The notes under the pieces: generated by a model | Database searches by the model: none | Seen by the model: only the letters and a program-made list of their open reading frames with translations | What the model was told of the DNA's origin: nothing | Source of the DNA: Oscillospiraceae bacterium | GTDB taxonomy: Bacteria; Bacillota; Clostridia; Oscillospirales; Oscillospiraceae | Length of the DNA stretch: 6,304 nucleotides | Direction: 5' to 3' | Assembly: GCA_028705905.1 (NCBI GenBank) | Contig: JAQWCP010000100.1 | Coordinates: forward strand, 1-6,304 | Made by a program: the position numbers and the translations under genes | In this document: piece by piece, positions 1-5,801 of the stretch | Numbering within the stretch: position 1 is the first letter of the stretch | Layout of the letters: every line of letters starts with the position of its first letter

Positions 1-453
1 AACCCGACCCCGACTTATGTTTGGGAAGTGTTCGTACCTGTTGTTTCCGTCAACGTGAAGACCGGTAAGGTTAAGGTTGAGAGATTCACCACTGTCTGCG
101 ACTGCGGTACCATCACCAACAAGCTGGTTACCGACGGCCAGATCTACGGCGGTATTGCACAGGGTATCGGCTTGGCATTGACCGAGGACTTTGATGACCT
201 CAACAAGCACACCACTCTTCGTGCATGCGGTATTCCTGACGTTCTGGATGTTCCCGATGATTTCGAAATTATGTATCTGGAGACTCCGCGTAAGGAAAGC
301 CCGCTTGGCGCTTCCGGACTGGGCGAAGGTCCTCTGACTGCTCCTCACCCGGCAATCCTGAACGCTATCTACAATGCTTGCGGCGCTCGTGTAACAGAAA
401 TTCCTGCTCTGCCTGAGAAGGTTCTGGCTGCACTGGCAGATGCCAAGAAATAA
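1..453 (+). CDS. mop: Molybdopterin-dependent aldehyde oxidoreductase, C-terminal 150 residues (5' truncated)
   Basis: The reading frame is open from base 1 and stops at TAA 451-453, so this is the C-terminal end of a larger protein. Family members such as Desulfovibrio gigas MOP are about 900 residues. It belongs to the xanthine oxidase / aldehyde oxidoreductase family, which hydroxylates aldehydes or N-heterocycles at a molybdenum-pterin centre. Seen here: the conserved GGIAQGIGLALTED segment (partial residues about 50-63), the GASGLGEGPLT segment, where Glu at partial residue 109 (codon 325-327) aligns with the catalytic base near Mo, and a closing ALPEKVLAAL like the end of MOP. Xanthine dehydrogenase and aldehyde oxidoreductase cannot be separated from this fragment, but the C-terminus looks closest to MOP. 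The codons are strongly biased (GAC, ACC, CTG, CGT, GGT), unlike the genes downstream, which suggests high expression. The GTG at 28 is an internal valine, not a start. Confidence 0.9.
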   Translation, partial: NPTPTYVWEVFVPVVSVNVKTGKVKVERFTTVCDCGTITNKLVTDGQIYGGIAQGIGLALTEDFDDLNKHTTLRACGIPDVLDVPDDFEIMYLETPRKESPLGASGLGEGPLTAPHPAILNAIYNACGARVTEIPALPEKVLAALADAKK

Positions 454-473
454 GAATTTTAATATTAAAATTC
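454..473. repeat. Perfect 20-bp AT-rich palindrome directly after the oxidoreductase stop codon
   Basis: The 20 bases after the TAA are exactly self-complementary (left half GAATTTTAAT, right half ATTAAAATTC). Symmetry breaks at the next pair outward (453 A, 474 G). With 18 of 20 bases A or T it would form a weak RNA stem. It could be a protein-binding site or part of a compound 3' end together with the GC-richer hairpin 14 bases downstream. The symmetry is certain; any function is inference. Confidence 0.6.
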
Positions 474-487
474 GTGTAATACGCTTT

Positions 488-522
488 GACATAGTGCCTC
501 CCCTTTGGGGAGGCACTATGTC
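488..522 (+). terminator. Perfect 16-bp stem, TTT loop: probable 3'-end hairpin of the oxidoreductase transcript
   Basis: The left arm 488-503 (GACATAGTGCCTCCCC) pairs without mismatch with 507-522 around a three-base loop. The apex is four G-C pairs. It lies 34 bases after the stop codon and before the next promoter, where a transcript end is expected. The following bases (CATCCATTG) contain no T-tract, so it is not a textbook intrinsic terminator. It may instead block 3' exonucleases or separate two units of very different expression. No T-tract appears on the opposite strand either. Confidence 0.6.
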
Positions 523-571
523 CATCCATTGAAAACCAAACGGATATGATGGGAAATCGCCTATAGATATA

Positions 572-600
572 TTGACAAATATCGATCTGTTAGATATTAT
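572..600 (+). promoter_or_regulatory. Sigma70-type promoter for the accessory operon
   Basis: The -35 is TTGACA at 572-577 (6/6) and the -10 is TATTAT at 595-600 (5/6), separated by exactly 17 bases. Transcription would start near 607, giving a leader of about 105 bases before the GTG at 712. The direct repeat TAGATAT occurs at 564-570 and 591-597, bracketing the -35 and overlapping the -10, so it could be an operator half-site pair. In so AT-rich a region this may be chance. No second promoter was found before the hairpin at 4288. Confidence 0.65.
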
Positions 601-697
601 TTTATTAGAGGATATGTAACGATGGGGTGTTGCCTATGGTTATATGATCATCACAATATGAACATAATATAAAAACAAGACAGTACAATTTTTGACA

Positions 698-703
698 GAG
701 GAG
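698..703 (+). promoter_or_regulatory. Ribosome binding site setting the dicluster gene start at GTG 712
   Basis: GAGGAG at 698-703 is eight bases before the GTG at 712. The other in-frame GTG at 703 overlaps this site and so cannot use it. The in-frame stop TAA at 670-672 excludes any earlier start. Confidence 0.75.
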
Positions 704-711
704 TGAGCAGA

Positions 712-2982
712 GTGAGAAGCGATGATCAGGCAAGGATATTGGAACTGGGAGAACTTTGCACCCAGGAAGATCCGCCTCTTTGTAATGCAAGCTGTCCCTT
801 CCATGTGGATCTGCGCGGTGTGTGTGGGGCTGCCGCGGCTGGTGATTTCAAAAAAGGTCGTGCACTTTTGGAACAGGGGCTTAGTTTGCCGCGCATGATG
901 GCTCGGCTTTGCGAAGCTCCTTGTCGGGATGCCTGCAAATATAGAGAAATCGGAGATCCGATTCAAACCCGCCAAATTGCCGATGCATGTATGCGGTTTG
1001 GCGCGGAAACAAAGACGAGGACCTTTTTACCGAAACGGACGCAACAGGCATTGATTTTAGGTGGCGGGCTTAGTGGCTTGCTGGCTACGGTGGAGTTGGC
1101 CAAAAAAGGGTTCCGTGTGCATATGCTGCATAGCAGCGAAACGCCGGCCGGCAGCTTGGAGCCGTTGATTCCTGATGTGTTGCCACAAGAAGCAATGGAT
1201 GGGGATCTCAAACAACTTCAGAAACTCCCGGTGGTGTTTGAACGAGTGGATCCGGAAAAGATGGATCCACAATTGTATTTGGATAACGGAGAATATCAAG
1301 CCATTTTTATCAGTGATGATCAGTATCGTGTTCTGGCTGAACGAGGGCAGAAGATAGAATCTGATCCAAAGCTGAGACAGTCGGAAATACCCAATGTATT
1401 TTGCAGCGGGCAAGAAGCGCTACAGCCCTCTTTTTTGGGTGAGGCGTTTCGGGCCAAACAGGCAGCTATTTCAATGGACCGGTTTATGCAGGGTGTTAAA
1501 ATGGATAGCGGACGCGAATCCGAAGGGCCGTTGCCGACGAAGCTGTATACCAATTTAGAAGGAATTGTGCCGAGGCCGAGGGTGGAACCGGCGGGAAATC
1601 AATATACGGAAGAAGAAGCCATAGAAGAAGCGGCTCGATGCCTCAATTGTCAGTGCTTGGAGTGCACGAAAGCGTGTGCATTTATGCAACACTACAAAAA
1701 GTACCCTAAGACATTTATCAAAGAGTTTCACAACACCTTGAATTTCACGTTGGCAAACCGCATGCATAATATTGTGATCAATTCCTGTGCAGAATGCGGG
1801 CAATGCAAAGTGATTTGCCCCAATGATTGCGATATGAAAGAGGTGACGGAATGCAGCCGCCGCATCATGATCGGCGATGATAAAATGCCACCTTCCGCCC
1901 ATGAATTTGCGCTTTTGGACATGCAGTTTTCCAATGGGGAAGAGTTCTTTACGGTACGGCATCAGCCAGGGCATGCAGAAAGCAAATATGTGTTTTTCCC
2001 AGGATGTCAATTGGCCGCGACCGCGCCTGATTCGTTGCGGGCGGCTTACGAAGATCTGGCAAACCGACTGGAAGGCGGTGTGGGACTCATTTTGGGCTGC
2101 TGCGGCGCCATTGGTGAATGGGCACAGCGAGTGGAATTATTCAAGGAGCAACTAAAGAAGATTACAGCAGCATGGGAGGAGCTGGGGAAACCAGAATTTA
2201 TTACAGCTTGCCCCACATGCTATCATATATTTCAAACGTTTACCGAAATTCCCGTCACAGGAATCTGGCAGGTCATGTGTCAAATTGGGTTACCGGAAAC
2301 GGCGCAAAAGGGCACAGGCATCTTGTCCATCCATGATTCTTGTGGCGCAAGAAATTACAAAGAAGTCCAGGATTGCGTGCGCGAGCTGGCATCCCGTATG
2401 GGATATGAAGTAGAGGAACCGAAATTTAGCGGAAGCGAAACACCTTGTTGTGGGTTTGGTGGGCTCACTGCATTTGCCAATCGGGAAGTGGGAACAGAAA
2501 TGGCGGCGTTTGCGGCAGACCGATGTCAGCACCGGAGCCTGACGTATTGTGCCAACTGCAGAGATCGTTTTGCGGCGCTGGATCGCCCCACGGTGCATTT
2601 ATTGGAATTATTGTATGGAGAGCATGAATTGCGCTCAACCGGGATTAGTTTACGGCGGAAAAACCGTATTTCTGTACGTACTGCAATGTTGAAAGAGCTG
2701 TGGAAGGAGGAGATCATGGTGGCGGAGCCAAACTTCAAACTGATTATTCCAGACAAGGTAAAAGCGATTATGGAAGACCGCATGATTTTGGAGAGTGATT
2801 TGATTCAATTATTCCAAAAGGCGGAAGATGACAACAGTTTTATTTTGGATGTGGAGACAGGATATTTAATGGCCAGCCACCGCATTGGCAATGTGACATT
2901 CTGGGCAGTCTTTACGAAGACGGAGGACGGTTATGTGCTTGAGAACGCATACTCCTATCGTATGCTTGCCAAAGAATTTTAG
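712..2982 (+). CDS. Pyridine nucleotide-disulfide oxidoreductase-like / dicluster Fe-S protein (DVU_1558-like)
   Basis: A 756-residue cytoplasmic electron-transfer protein of fused modules. Residues about 8-105 resemble the Fe-S helical domain of glutamate synthase small subunit and dihydropyrimidine dehydrogenase (C16, C24, C28, C67, C71, C75). Residues 113-260 hold one FAD-type Rossmann motif, GGGLSG at 117-122. Two ferredoxin-like cysteine sets follow: C310/C313/C315/C318/C322 and C359/C362/C365/C369, then P370. Residues 428-620 contain two CCG repeats of the HdrB/GlpC type: C432, C463-C464, C500xxC503; then C544, C579-C580, C613xxC616. Each is expected to bind a noncubane [4Fe-4S] cluster, which fits the 'dicluster' family name. 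Residues 669-756 form a separate C-terminal domain. The flavin module is short: there is no second GxGxxG for NAD(P)H, and the usual terminal GD is G233-Q234. The role is probably electron delivery or thiol/persulfide redox chemistry for the neighbouring hydroxylase. Substrate and partner are unknown. It is the first gene of the accessory operon. Confidence 0.85.
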   Translation: MRSDDQARILELGELCTQEDPPLCNASCPFHVDLRGVCGAAAAGDFKKGRALLEQGLSLPRMMARLCEAPCRDACKYREIGDPIQTRQIADACMRFGAETKTRTFLPKRTQQALILGGGLSGLLATVELAKKGFRVHMLHSSETPAGSLEPLIPDVLPQEAMDGDLKQLQKLPVVFERVDPEKMDPQLYLDNGEYQAIFISDDQYRVLAERGQKIESDPKLRQSEIPNVFCSGQEALQPSFLGEAFRAKQAAISMDRFMQGVKMDSGRESEGPLPTKLYTNLEGIVPRPRVEPAGNQYTEEEAIEEAARCLNCQCLECTKACAFMQHYKKYPKTFIKEFHNTLNFTLANRMHNIVINSCAECGQCKVICPNDCDMKEVTECSRRIMIGDDKMPPSAHEFALLDMQFSNGEEFFTVRHQPGHAESKYVFFPGCQLAATAPDSLRAAYEDLANRLEGGVGLILGCCGAIGEWAQRVELFKEQLKKITAAWEELGKPEFITACPTCYHIFQTFTEIPVTGIWQVMCQIGLPETAQKGTGILSIHDSCGARNYKEVQDCVRELASRMGYEVEEPKFSGSETPCCGFGGLTAFANREVGTEMAAFAADRCQHRSLTYCANCRDRFAALDRPTVHLLELLYGEHELRSTGISLRRKNRISVRTAMLKELWKEEIMVAEPNFKLIIPDKVKAIMEDRMILESDLIQLFQKAEDDNSFILDVETGYLMASHRIGNVTFWAVFTKTEDGYVLENAYSYRMLAKEF
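2704..2710 (+). promoter_or_regulatory. Internal perfect Shine-Dalgarno before in-frame ATG 2716 inside the dicluster gene
   Basis: AAGGAGG at 2704-2710 is followed after five bases by ATG 2716, in frame with the large protein. Initiation here would give an 88-residue product (2716-2982) equal to the whole C-terminal domain. The bases also encode Lys-Glu-Glu in a charged linker, where such a match can arise by chance. Confidence 0.4.
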
Positions 2983-3039
2983 CAGCACAGCGAACCACGG
3001 ATATAGAAAAAGCAAGGTCTGGAAGGAGAGGATTAACTC

Positions 3040-3270
3040 GTGTCTACTGAAACAAGGGATCAATTTTATGGATCTGTAGATCCCAAAGGGCGGTATGTTT
3101 GCCAAAAATGCAATGTACCGCTGGTAAAAACGCCGGTGCAGCTTTTATACTTGCATGCTGGATTTCCTGTAGAGTTGCCTGCGTGTCCTGTTTGTGGCCA
3201 AGTTCTTATTTCAGAAGATTTGGCATTGGGCCGGGTGCTTCACGTGGAGAAGGCATTGGAAGACAAATGA
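3040..3270 (+). CDS. Small two-CxxC redox / zinc-ribbon-like protein (DVU_1557-like)
   Basis: A 76-residue protein starting with GTG, eight bases after GAGG in GGAAGGAGAGG (3021-3031). It carries two CxxC knuckles, C21-x2-C24 and C49-x2-C52, with 24 residues between them. This is the layout of a rubredoxin-like or zinc-ribbon fold binding one metal. There is no signal peptide or membrane segment, so it is cytoplasmic. Its position between the dicluster protein and the methyltransferase matches, from memory, the family called 'DVU_1557 family redox protein'. The likely role is a small electron carrier or metal-bound scaffold for this pathway. The sequence alone cannot distinguish Fe from Zn. 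Its TGA overlaps the next gene's ATG by four bases, suggesting coupled translation. The 57 bases between the preceding stop and this start hold only the ribosome binding site. Confidence 0.8.
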   Translation: MSTETRDQFYGSVDPKGRYVCQKCNVPLVKTPVQLLYLHAGFPVELPACPVCGQVLISEDLALGRVLHVEKALEDK

Positions 3271-3842
3271 GGAATGGCTGTTTGCATCCCGGGGGGCAGC
3301 GGATGACAGAGCGCCTGTTACAGCTGGCGCCGCTGCCCTCGGGGGCCCGCATTTTGGAAATTGGTTGCGGAAGTGGCCAAACGGTTTTGTATTTGCAGAA
3401 TTTGGGGTATGATGCAACTGGAATTGACAAAGAGGCGGCATGGGACAACCCTCATATACAAAACGGAGATATGTTGTATTTGACGTTTCCACAGGGGTCT
3501 TTTGATGCTGTCATTGCGGAATGCAGCCTTTCTGCAAGCGGGGACGCTTCCACTGCGTTGGAGAATGCCTATCAGGTATTGAAGCCGGGCGGCCAGTTGT
3601 TTGCTTCTGACGTGTTTTTCCCGGAAACGGATGGAAAGCAAGCGGAATTGTGGGTTCAGATGATACAACAGGCCGGATTTGATGTGATTCAAATGGAAGA
3701 TGCTTCAGCCGAAGCACAGTCATTCTTCCTTCAAATGATCTGGGAACAAGGATGTTTGCCAGAGCACTGGAAACGAATTGCGGCAGGCCGAAAAAAAGTT
3801 GGATATTTTTTGATATGTGGGAGGAAATCACACGATGGATGA
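3267..3842 (+). CDS. Class I SAM-dependent methyltransferase (DVU_1556-like)
   Basis: A 191-residue protein. The frame is open further upstream, but the ATG at 3267 is chosen because it overlaps the previous stop as ATGA and keeps the N-terminal HPGGQRMT segment (7-14), which I recall as conserved in this family. Motif I is EIGCGSG at 31-37. D54 in the ATGID segment is the expected ribose-binding acidic residue, D68 follows in NGDM, then FDAVIAECSLS at 79-89 and LKPGGQL at 105-111, the usual post-motif III turn. It therefore binds S-adenosylmethionine. The acceptor is unknown and could be a small molecule, a cofactor precursor or a protein. C86, in the position after motif II, is notable because the pathway is cysteine-rich. 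It overlaps the next gene by eight bases. It is probably a cofactor-modifying partner of the downstream radical SAM enzyme, which is inference from context. Confidence 0.85.
   Translation: MRNGCLHPGGQRMTERLLQLAPLPSGARILEIGCGSGQTVLYLQNLGYDATGIDKEAAWDNPHIQNGDMLYLTFPQGSFDAVIAECSLSASGDASTALENAYQVLKPGGQLFASDVFFPETDGKQAELWVQMIQQAGFDVIQMEDASAEAQSFFLQMIWEQGCLPEHWKRIAAGRKKVGYFLICGRKSHDG
3819..3825 (+). promoter_or_regulatory. Ribosome binding site setting the cysteine-protein start at ATG 3835
   Basis: GGGAGGA lies nine bases before ATG 3835 and within the 3' end of the methyltransferase gene. An in-frame GTG at 3817 sits on top of this site, so it is not the start. Confidence 0.7.
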
Positions 3843-4251
3843 ACTATTTGACCGCATGCTGGAAATGTCTCGAAAGGGATATTTCTGCAGTCAAATCTTG
3901 CTGAAACTTGCCTTGGAAGACGAGGAAAAGGAAAATCCGGATCTGATTCGTGCCATGGGCGGCTTGTGTGGCGGTATGGGTTTTTCTGGTGGCCTCTGCG
4001 GCGCACTCACAGGCGGCGCTTGTCTATTGGGGTATTACTTATGCAAAGGCGAAGATGACGAGATGGAAGACGAGCACGCCAATGAAAAAATTACCAAGTT
4101 GGTGCGTTGGTTTGAGGAACAAATTGGATCAGAGTATGGCGGTACAGATTGTGCGGTGATACTGGATGGCAATCCCAGCCACAAAATGACTCGTTGCCCT
4201 AAAATTGTGCAGCACACATATGAAAAGGTAATGGAGCTATTAGCGGAGTAA
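3835..4251 (+). CDS. C-GCAxxG-C-C family redox-active cysteine protein (DVU_1555-like)
   Basis: A 138-residue protein of the C_GCAxxG_C_C family, whose members occur in anaerobes and whose conserved cysteines are thought to be redox-active or metal-binding. Seen here: C18 in YFCSQ; the glycine-rich core MGGLCGGMGFSGGLCGALTGG (41-61) with C45 and C55; C63 and C70 just after; and the distal pair C106 (TDCAVIL) and C121 (TRCPKIV). The core is the family signature region, and the GLCGALTGG form fits the DVU_1555-type subgroup as I recall it. The glycine-rich stretch is hydrophobic but interrupted by cysteines, so a membrane anchor is unlikely. It overlaps the methyltransferase by eight bases and is the last gene before the 4288 hairpin. 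A plausible role is binding a cluster or carrying sulfur/selenium for the hydroxylase, which is inference. Confidence 0.85.
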   Translation: MDELFDRMLEMSRKGYFCSQILLKLALEDEEKENPDLIRAMGGLCGGMGFSGGLCGALTGGACLLGYYLCKGEDDEMEDEHANEKITKLVRWFEEQIGSEYGGTDCAVILDGNPSHKMTRCPKIVQHTYEKVMELLAE

Positions 4252-4287
4252 TCTGTTTATGGTTGACGATATGCAATGCAAAGATTC

Positions 4288-4321
4288 GCACAAAATGACC
4301 ATTTGAATGGTCATTTTGTGC
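4288..4321 (+). terminator. Perfect 16-bp hairpin between the two halves of the operon
   Basis: The left arm 4288-4303 (GCACAAAATGACCATT) is the exact reverse complement of 4306-4321. The two-base centre TG means the real loop is probably TTGA (4303-4306 region) or larger. It lies 36 bases after one stop and 31 bases before the next start. Only TTT follows (4322-4324), so a full U-tract is lacking. It may be a partial terminator or attenuator, an RNA-processing site, or an operator. No convincing promoter lies between it and ATG 4353: TTGACG at 4263-4268 has no matching -10. Downstream genes would therefore depend on readthrough. Confidence 0.6.
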
Positions 4322-4340
4322 TTTGAATGACAAAAGACTG

Positions 4341-4346
4341 GGAGGA
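4341..4346 (+). promoter_or_regulatory. Ribosome binding site setting the aminotransferase start at ATG 4353
   Basis: GGAGGA is six bases before ATG 4353. An in-frame TTG at 4323 lies upstream of this site and touches the hairpin, so it is rejected. ATG 4383 (AAGAAGG four bases before it) would begin at MIYFNNAATS, the usual N-terminus of the family, and remains a possible alternative. Confidence 0.65.
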
Positions 4347-4352
4347 AGAACA

Positions 4353-5501
4353 ATGGAATCCAACCAACATCAAGAAGGTTCGATGATTTATTTCAATAAT
4401 GCCGCTACGTCATGGCCGAAACCACTTTGTGTGGCGGAAGCTGTATCAGAAGCCATTCGGTCTCTGCCGGGAAGTGCAAACCGGGGAGGTTTGAAAGAAA
4501 AGGATGACATGTGGGCTTGCCGTTCTCATCTGGCTGAACTGTTACAAGTGACCAATCCCTCCCGCATTTCGTTGGGTGCCAATGCAACGTATGCCCTAAA
4601 TGAGGCCATTCAGGGATTTCCCTTCCAAGGGGGAGATGTGGTCTTAACCACACTGGCAGAGCACAATGCAGTGTTGCGTCCACTCTACCGATTAGAAAAA
4701 AGAGGTATCATTCGCACCGTATTTGTTCCGGTGGAACCAGATGGGCGTGTCAATCCCAGCACATGGTGGGACTATTTGGAACGGTATCATCCGCGTATGG
4801 TGGTGTTCATCCATGCATCCAATGTGACGGGCGCCGTAAACGATGCCCAGACCTTGGCCCGTTTGGCAAAAGAGCGGAATGCCACAGTGGTTTTGGATGC
4901 GGCACAAAGTTTGGGCATTGTACCTGTCCTCCCGGAAATTTGGGGCATTGATTATGTGGCATTTACGGGACACAAATACCTCTTGGGGCCACAAGGGACC
5001 GGTGGGTTATATGTCGCTCAGCGTGAAACGGTTGATCCGGTATATGTGGGTGGCACGGGGATTTACAGCGACCAGGAGGAGATGCCGCAGGAAATGCCTC
5101 TCCGTCTGGAAGCGGGGACACCCAATGAGCATTCATTTGCAGGCTTGGCTGCCGCCCTGCAATGGCGAAAAGAAAATCCAGTCGATGGTGTTTCATTGCA
5201 AATGCGTACGGAAGAAACGGCAAACCGTTTGCGGCGGGCCGGCGCAAAGGTGGTTGAAGTGCGCGGAGAGAGAACGCCAGTGATTGCTTTTTCCATTCCG
5301 GGCTGGGACCCCGCGGATGTAGGCGATGTATTTTTTGACAGCTATGATATCATTTGCAGAACGGGCCTGCACTGTGCGCCAAAGATATTATCTAATATTG
5401 GCGCACCCGCTGAGGGAACTGTGCGGGTCAGCCTGTCCCGTTTCACAACAGAAGAGGAAATTGATGTGCTGGTAACAGCAGTAGGAGAACTGCTGGCATG
5501 A
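4353..5501 (+). CDS. Class V aminotransferase, cysteine desulfurase-like (EF2568-type clade)
   Basis: A 382-residue PLP enzyme of the fold shared by cysteine desulfurases and selenocysteine lyases. Seen here: the NNAATSWPKP opening (15-24), H104 in AEHNAVLRP, which stacks on PLP, D182 in VLDAAQS, which binds the pyridine nitrogen, Q185, and the Schiff-base lysine K208 in FTGHKYLLGPQGTGG. Near the C-terminus C341 in RTGLHCAP is at the position expected for the cysteine that accepts sulfur or selenium. The overall pattern fits the family modelled on Enterococcus faecalis EF2568, which sits near selD and a selenium-dependent molybdenum hydroxylase. A sulfur- or selenium-mobilising role for the molybdenum site is therefore likely, but S, Se or another amino substrate cannot be told apart here. 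The stop overlaps the next ATG by four bases. The N-terminus is about ten residues longer than usual if ATG 4353 is used. Confidence 0.85.
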   Translation: MESNQHQEGSMIYFNNAATSWPKPLCVAEAVSEAIRSLPGSANRGGLKEKDDMWACRSHLAELLQVTNPSRISLGANATYALNEAIQGFPFQGGDVVLTTLAEHNAVLRPLYRLEKRGIIRTVFVPVEPDGRVNPSTWWDYLERYHPRMVVFIHASNVTGAVNDAQTLARLAKERNATVVLDAAQSLGIVPVLPEIWGIDYVAFTGHKYLLGPQGTGGLYVAQRETVDPVYVGGTGIYSDQEEMPQEMPLRLEAGTPNEHSFAGLAAALQWRKENPVDGVSLQMRTEETANRLRRAGAKVVEVRGERTPVIAFSIPGWDPADVGDVFFDSYDIICRTGLHCAPKILSNIGAPAEGTVRVSLSRFTTEEEIDVLVTAVGELLA

Positions 5502-5800
5502 TTACATTTCAAGTGAAAAAGGCAGAAAATTGTTTTGTGGATGCACAGACATGGGAATATCAGATTTCTTGCCGAAATGAGCAATTGTTGCATCAATTGG
5601 GGCAGTTGGGAGAATTGTCCTGCAAAATGAATTTGCGCAGACCCATCTTTATGCTGTGTATGAACGATGGCGTTCGTGTAAAGGGGACATTGACAGGAAG
5701 CTTAATGCGTGCCAGTTTTCCCACGGAACAGTGGAAAACGGCAAAAGAAACGTTTGAACAAACGCTTTCTGCCCTCACTGTAGAAGGAGAGGAGAATTGA
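5498..5800 (+). CDS. Unrecognised 100-residue protein between aminotransferase and radical SAM genes
   Basis: I do not recognise this protein. The start ATG 5498 overlaps the aminotransferase stop (ATGA), with AGGAG at 5483-5487 ten bases ahead. The stop at 5800 is one base from the radical SAM start, so it is firmly inside a coupled three-gene unit and is very likely real. It has no signal peptide, membrane segment or CxxC. Cysteines are at 12, 25, 42 and 54, none in a recognisable cluster motif. The central part, GELSCKMNLRRPIFMLCMNDGVRVKGTLTGSLMRASFP (38-75), looks beta-rich with an Arg-Arg-Pro turn and conserved-looking glycines. The C-terminus (76-100) is predicted helical. It is not the DUF3343 putative Se/S carrier found near related genes: that family's pattern is absent. 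A chaperone, carrier or small-molecule-binding partner of its neighbours is possible, but no function is assigned. Confidence 0.8.
   Translation: MITFQVKKAENCFVDAQTWEYQISCRNEQLLHQLGQLGELSCKMNLRRPIFMLCMNDGVRVKGTLTGSLMRASFPTEQWKTAKETFEQTLSALTVEGEEN
5784..5794 (+). promoter_or_regulatory. Ribosome binding site setting the radical SAM start at TTG 5802
   Basis: AAGGAGAGGAG gives two overlapping anti-16S matches. The second GGAG (5791-5794) is seven bases before TTG 5802. The first in-frame ATG is 41 codons into the protein, beyond the conserved CPIC and CPEHG motifs, so TTG is the only sensible start. Confidence 0.7.
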
Positions 5801-5801
5801 G

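Noticed and set aside
488..522. Hairpin as part of a riboswitch (for example Moco-type) or CRISPR repeat
   Set aside because: It is a single simple stem upstream of the promoter, with no multi-helix structure or repeated copies in the window.
640..975. Minus-strand frames opposite the promoter region and dicluster gene, such as 640-975
   Set aside because: They lie opposite well-supported coding sequence, have no recognisable domains and no credible ribosome binding site. The same applies to the other antisense frames across 1057-6068.
3099..3266. Upstream extension of the methyltransferase frame to 3099
   Set aside because: It would overlap almost all of the CxxC redox gene. Its translation lacks family features, and the ATG at 3267 is coupled to the preceding stop and keeps the conserved N-terminal segment.
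3268..3270. TGA of the redox protein as a possible selenocysteine codon
   Set aside because: Reading through reaches another stop soon after (GGA TGA near 3300) with no conserved sequence, and the TGA fits a normal ATGA overlap with the next start.
3817..3834. GTG 3817 as start of the C-GCAxxG-C-C protein
   Set aside because: The only good ribosome binding site (3819-3825) overlaps this codon and is correctly placed for ATG 3835 instead.
4263..4291. Possible promoter starting with TTGACG at 4263 before the aminotransferase
   Set aside because: At 16-18 base spacing the -10 position reads GC-containing bases unlike TATAAT, and the region then enters the hairpin.
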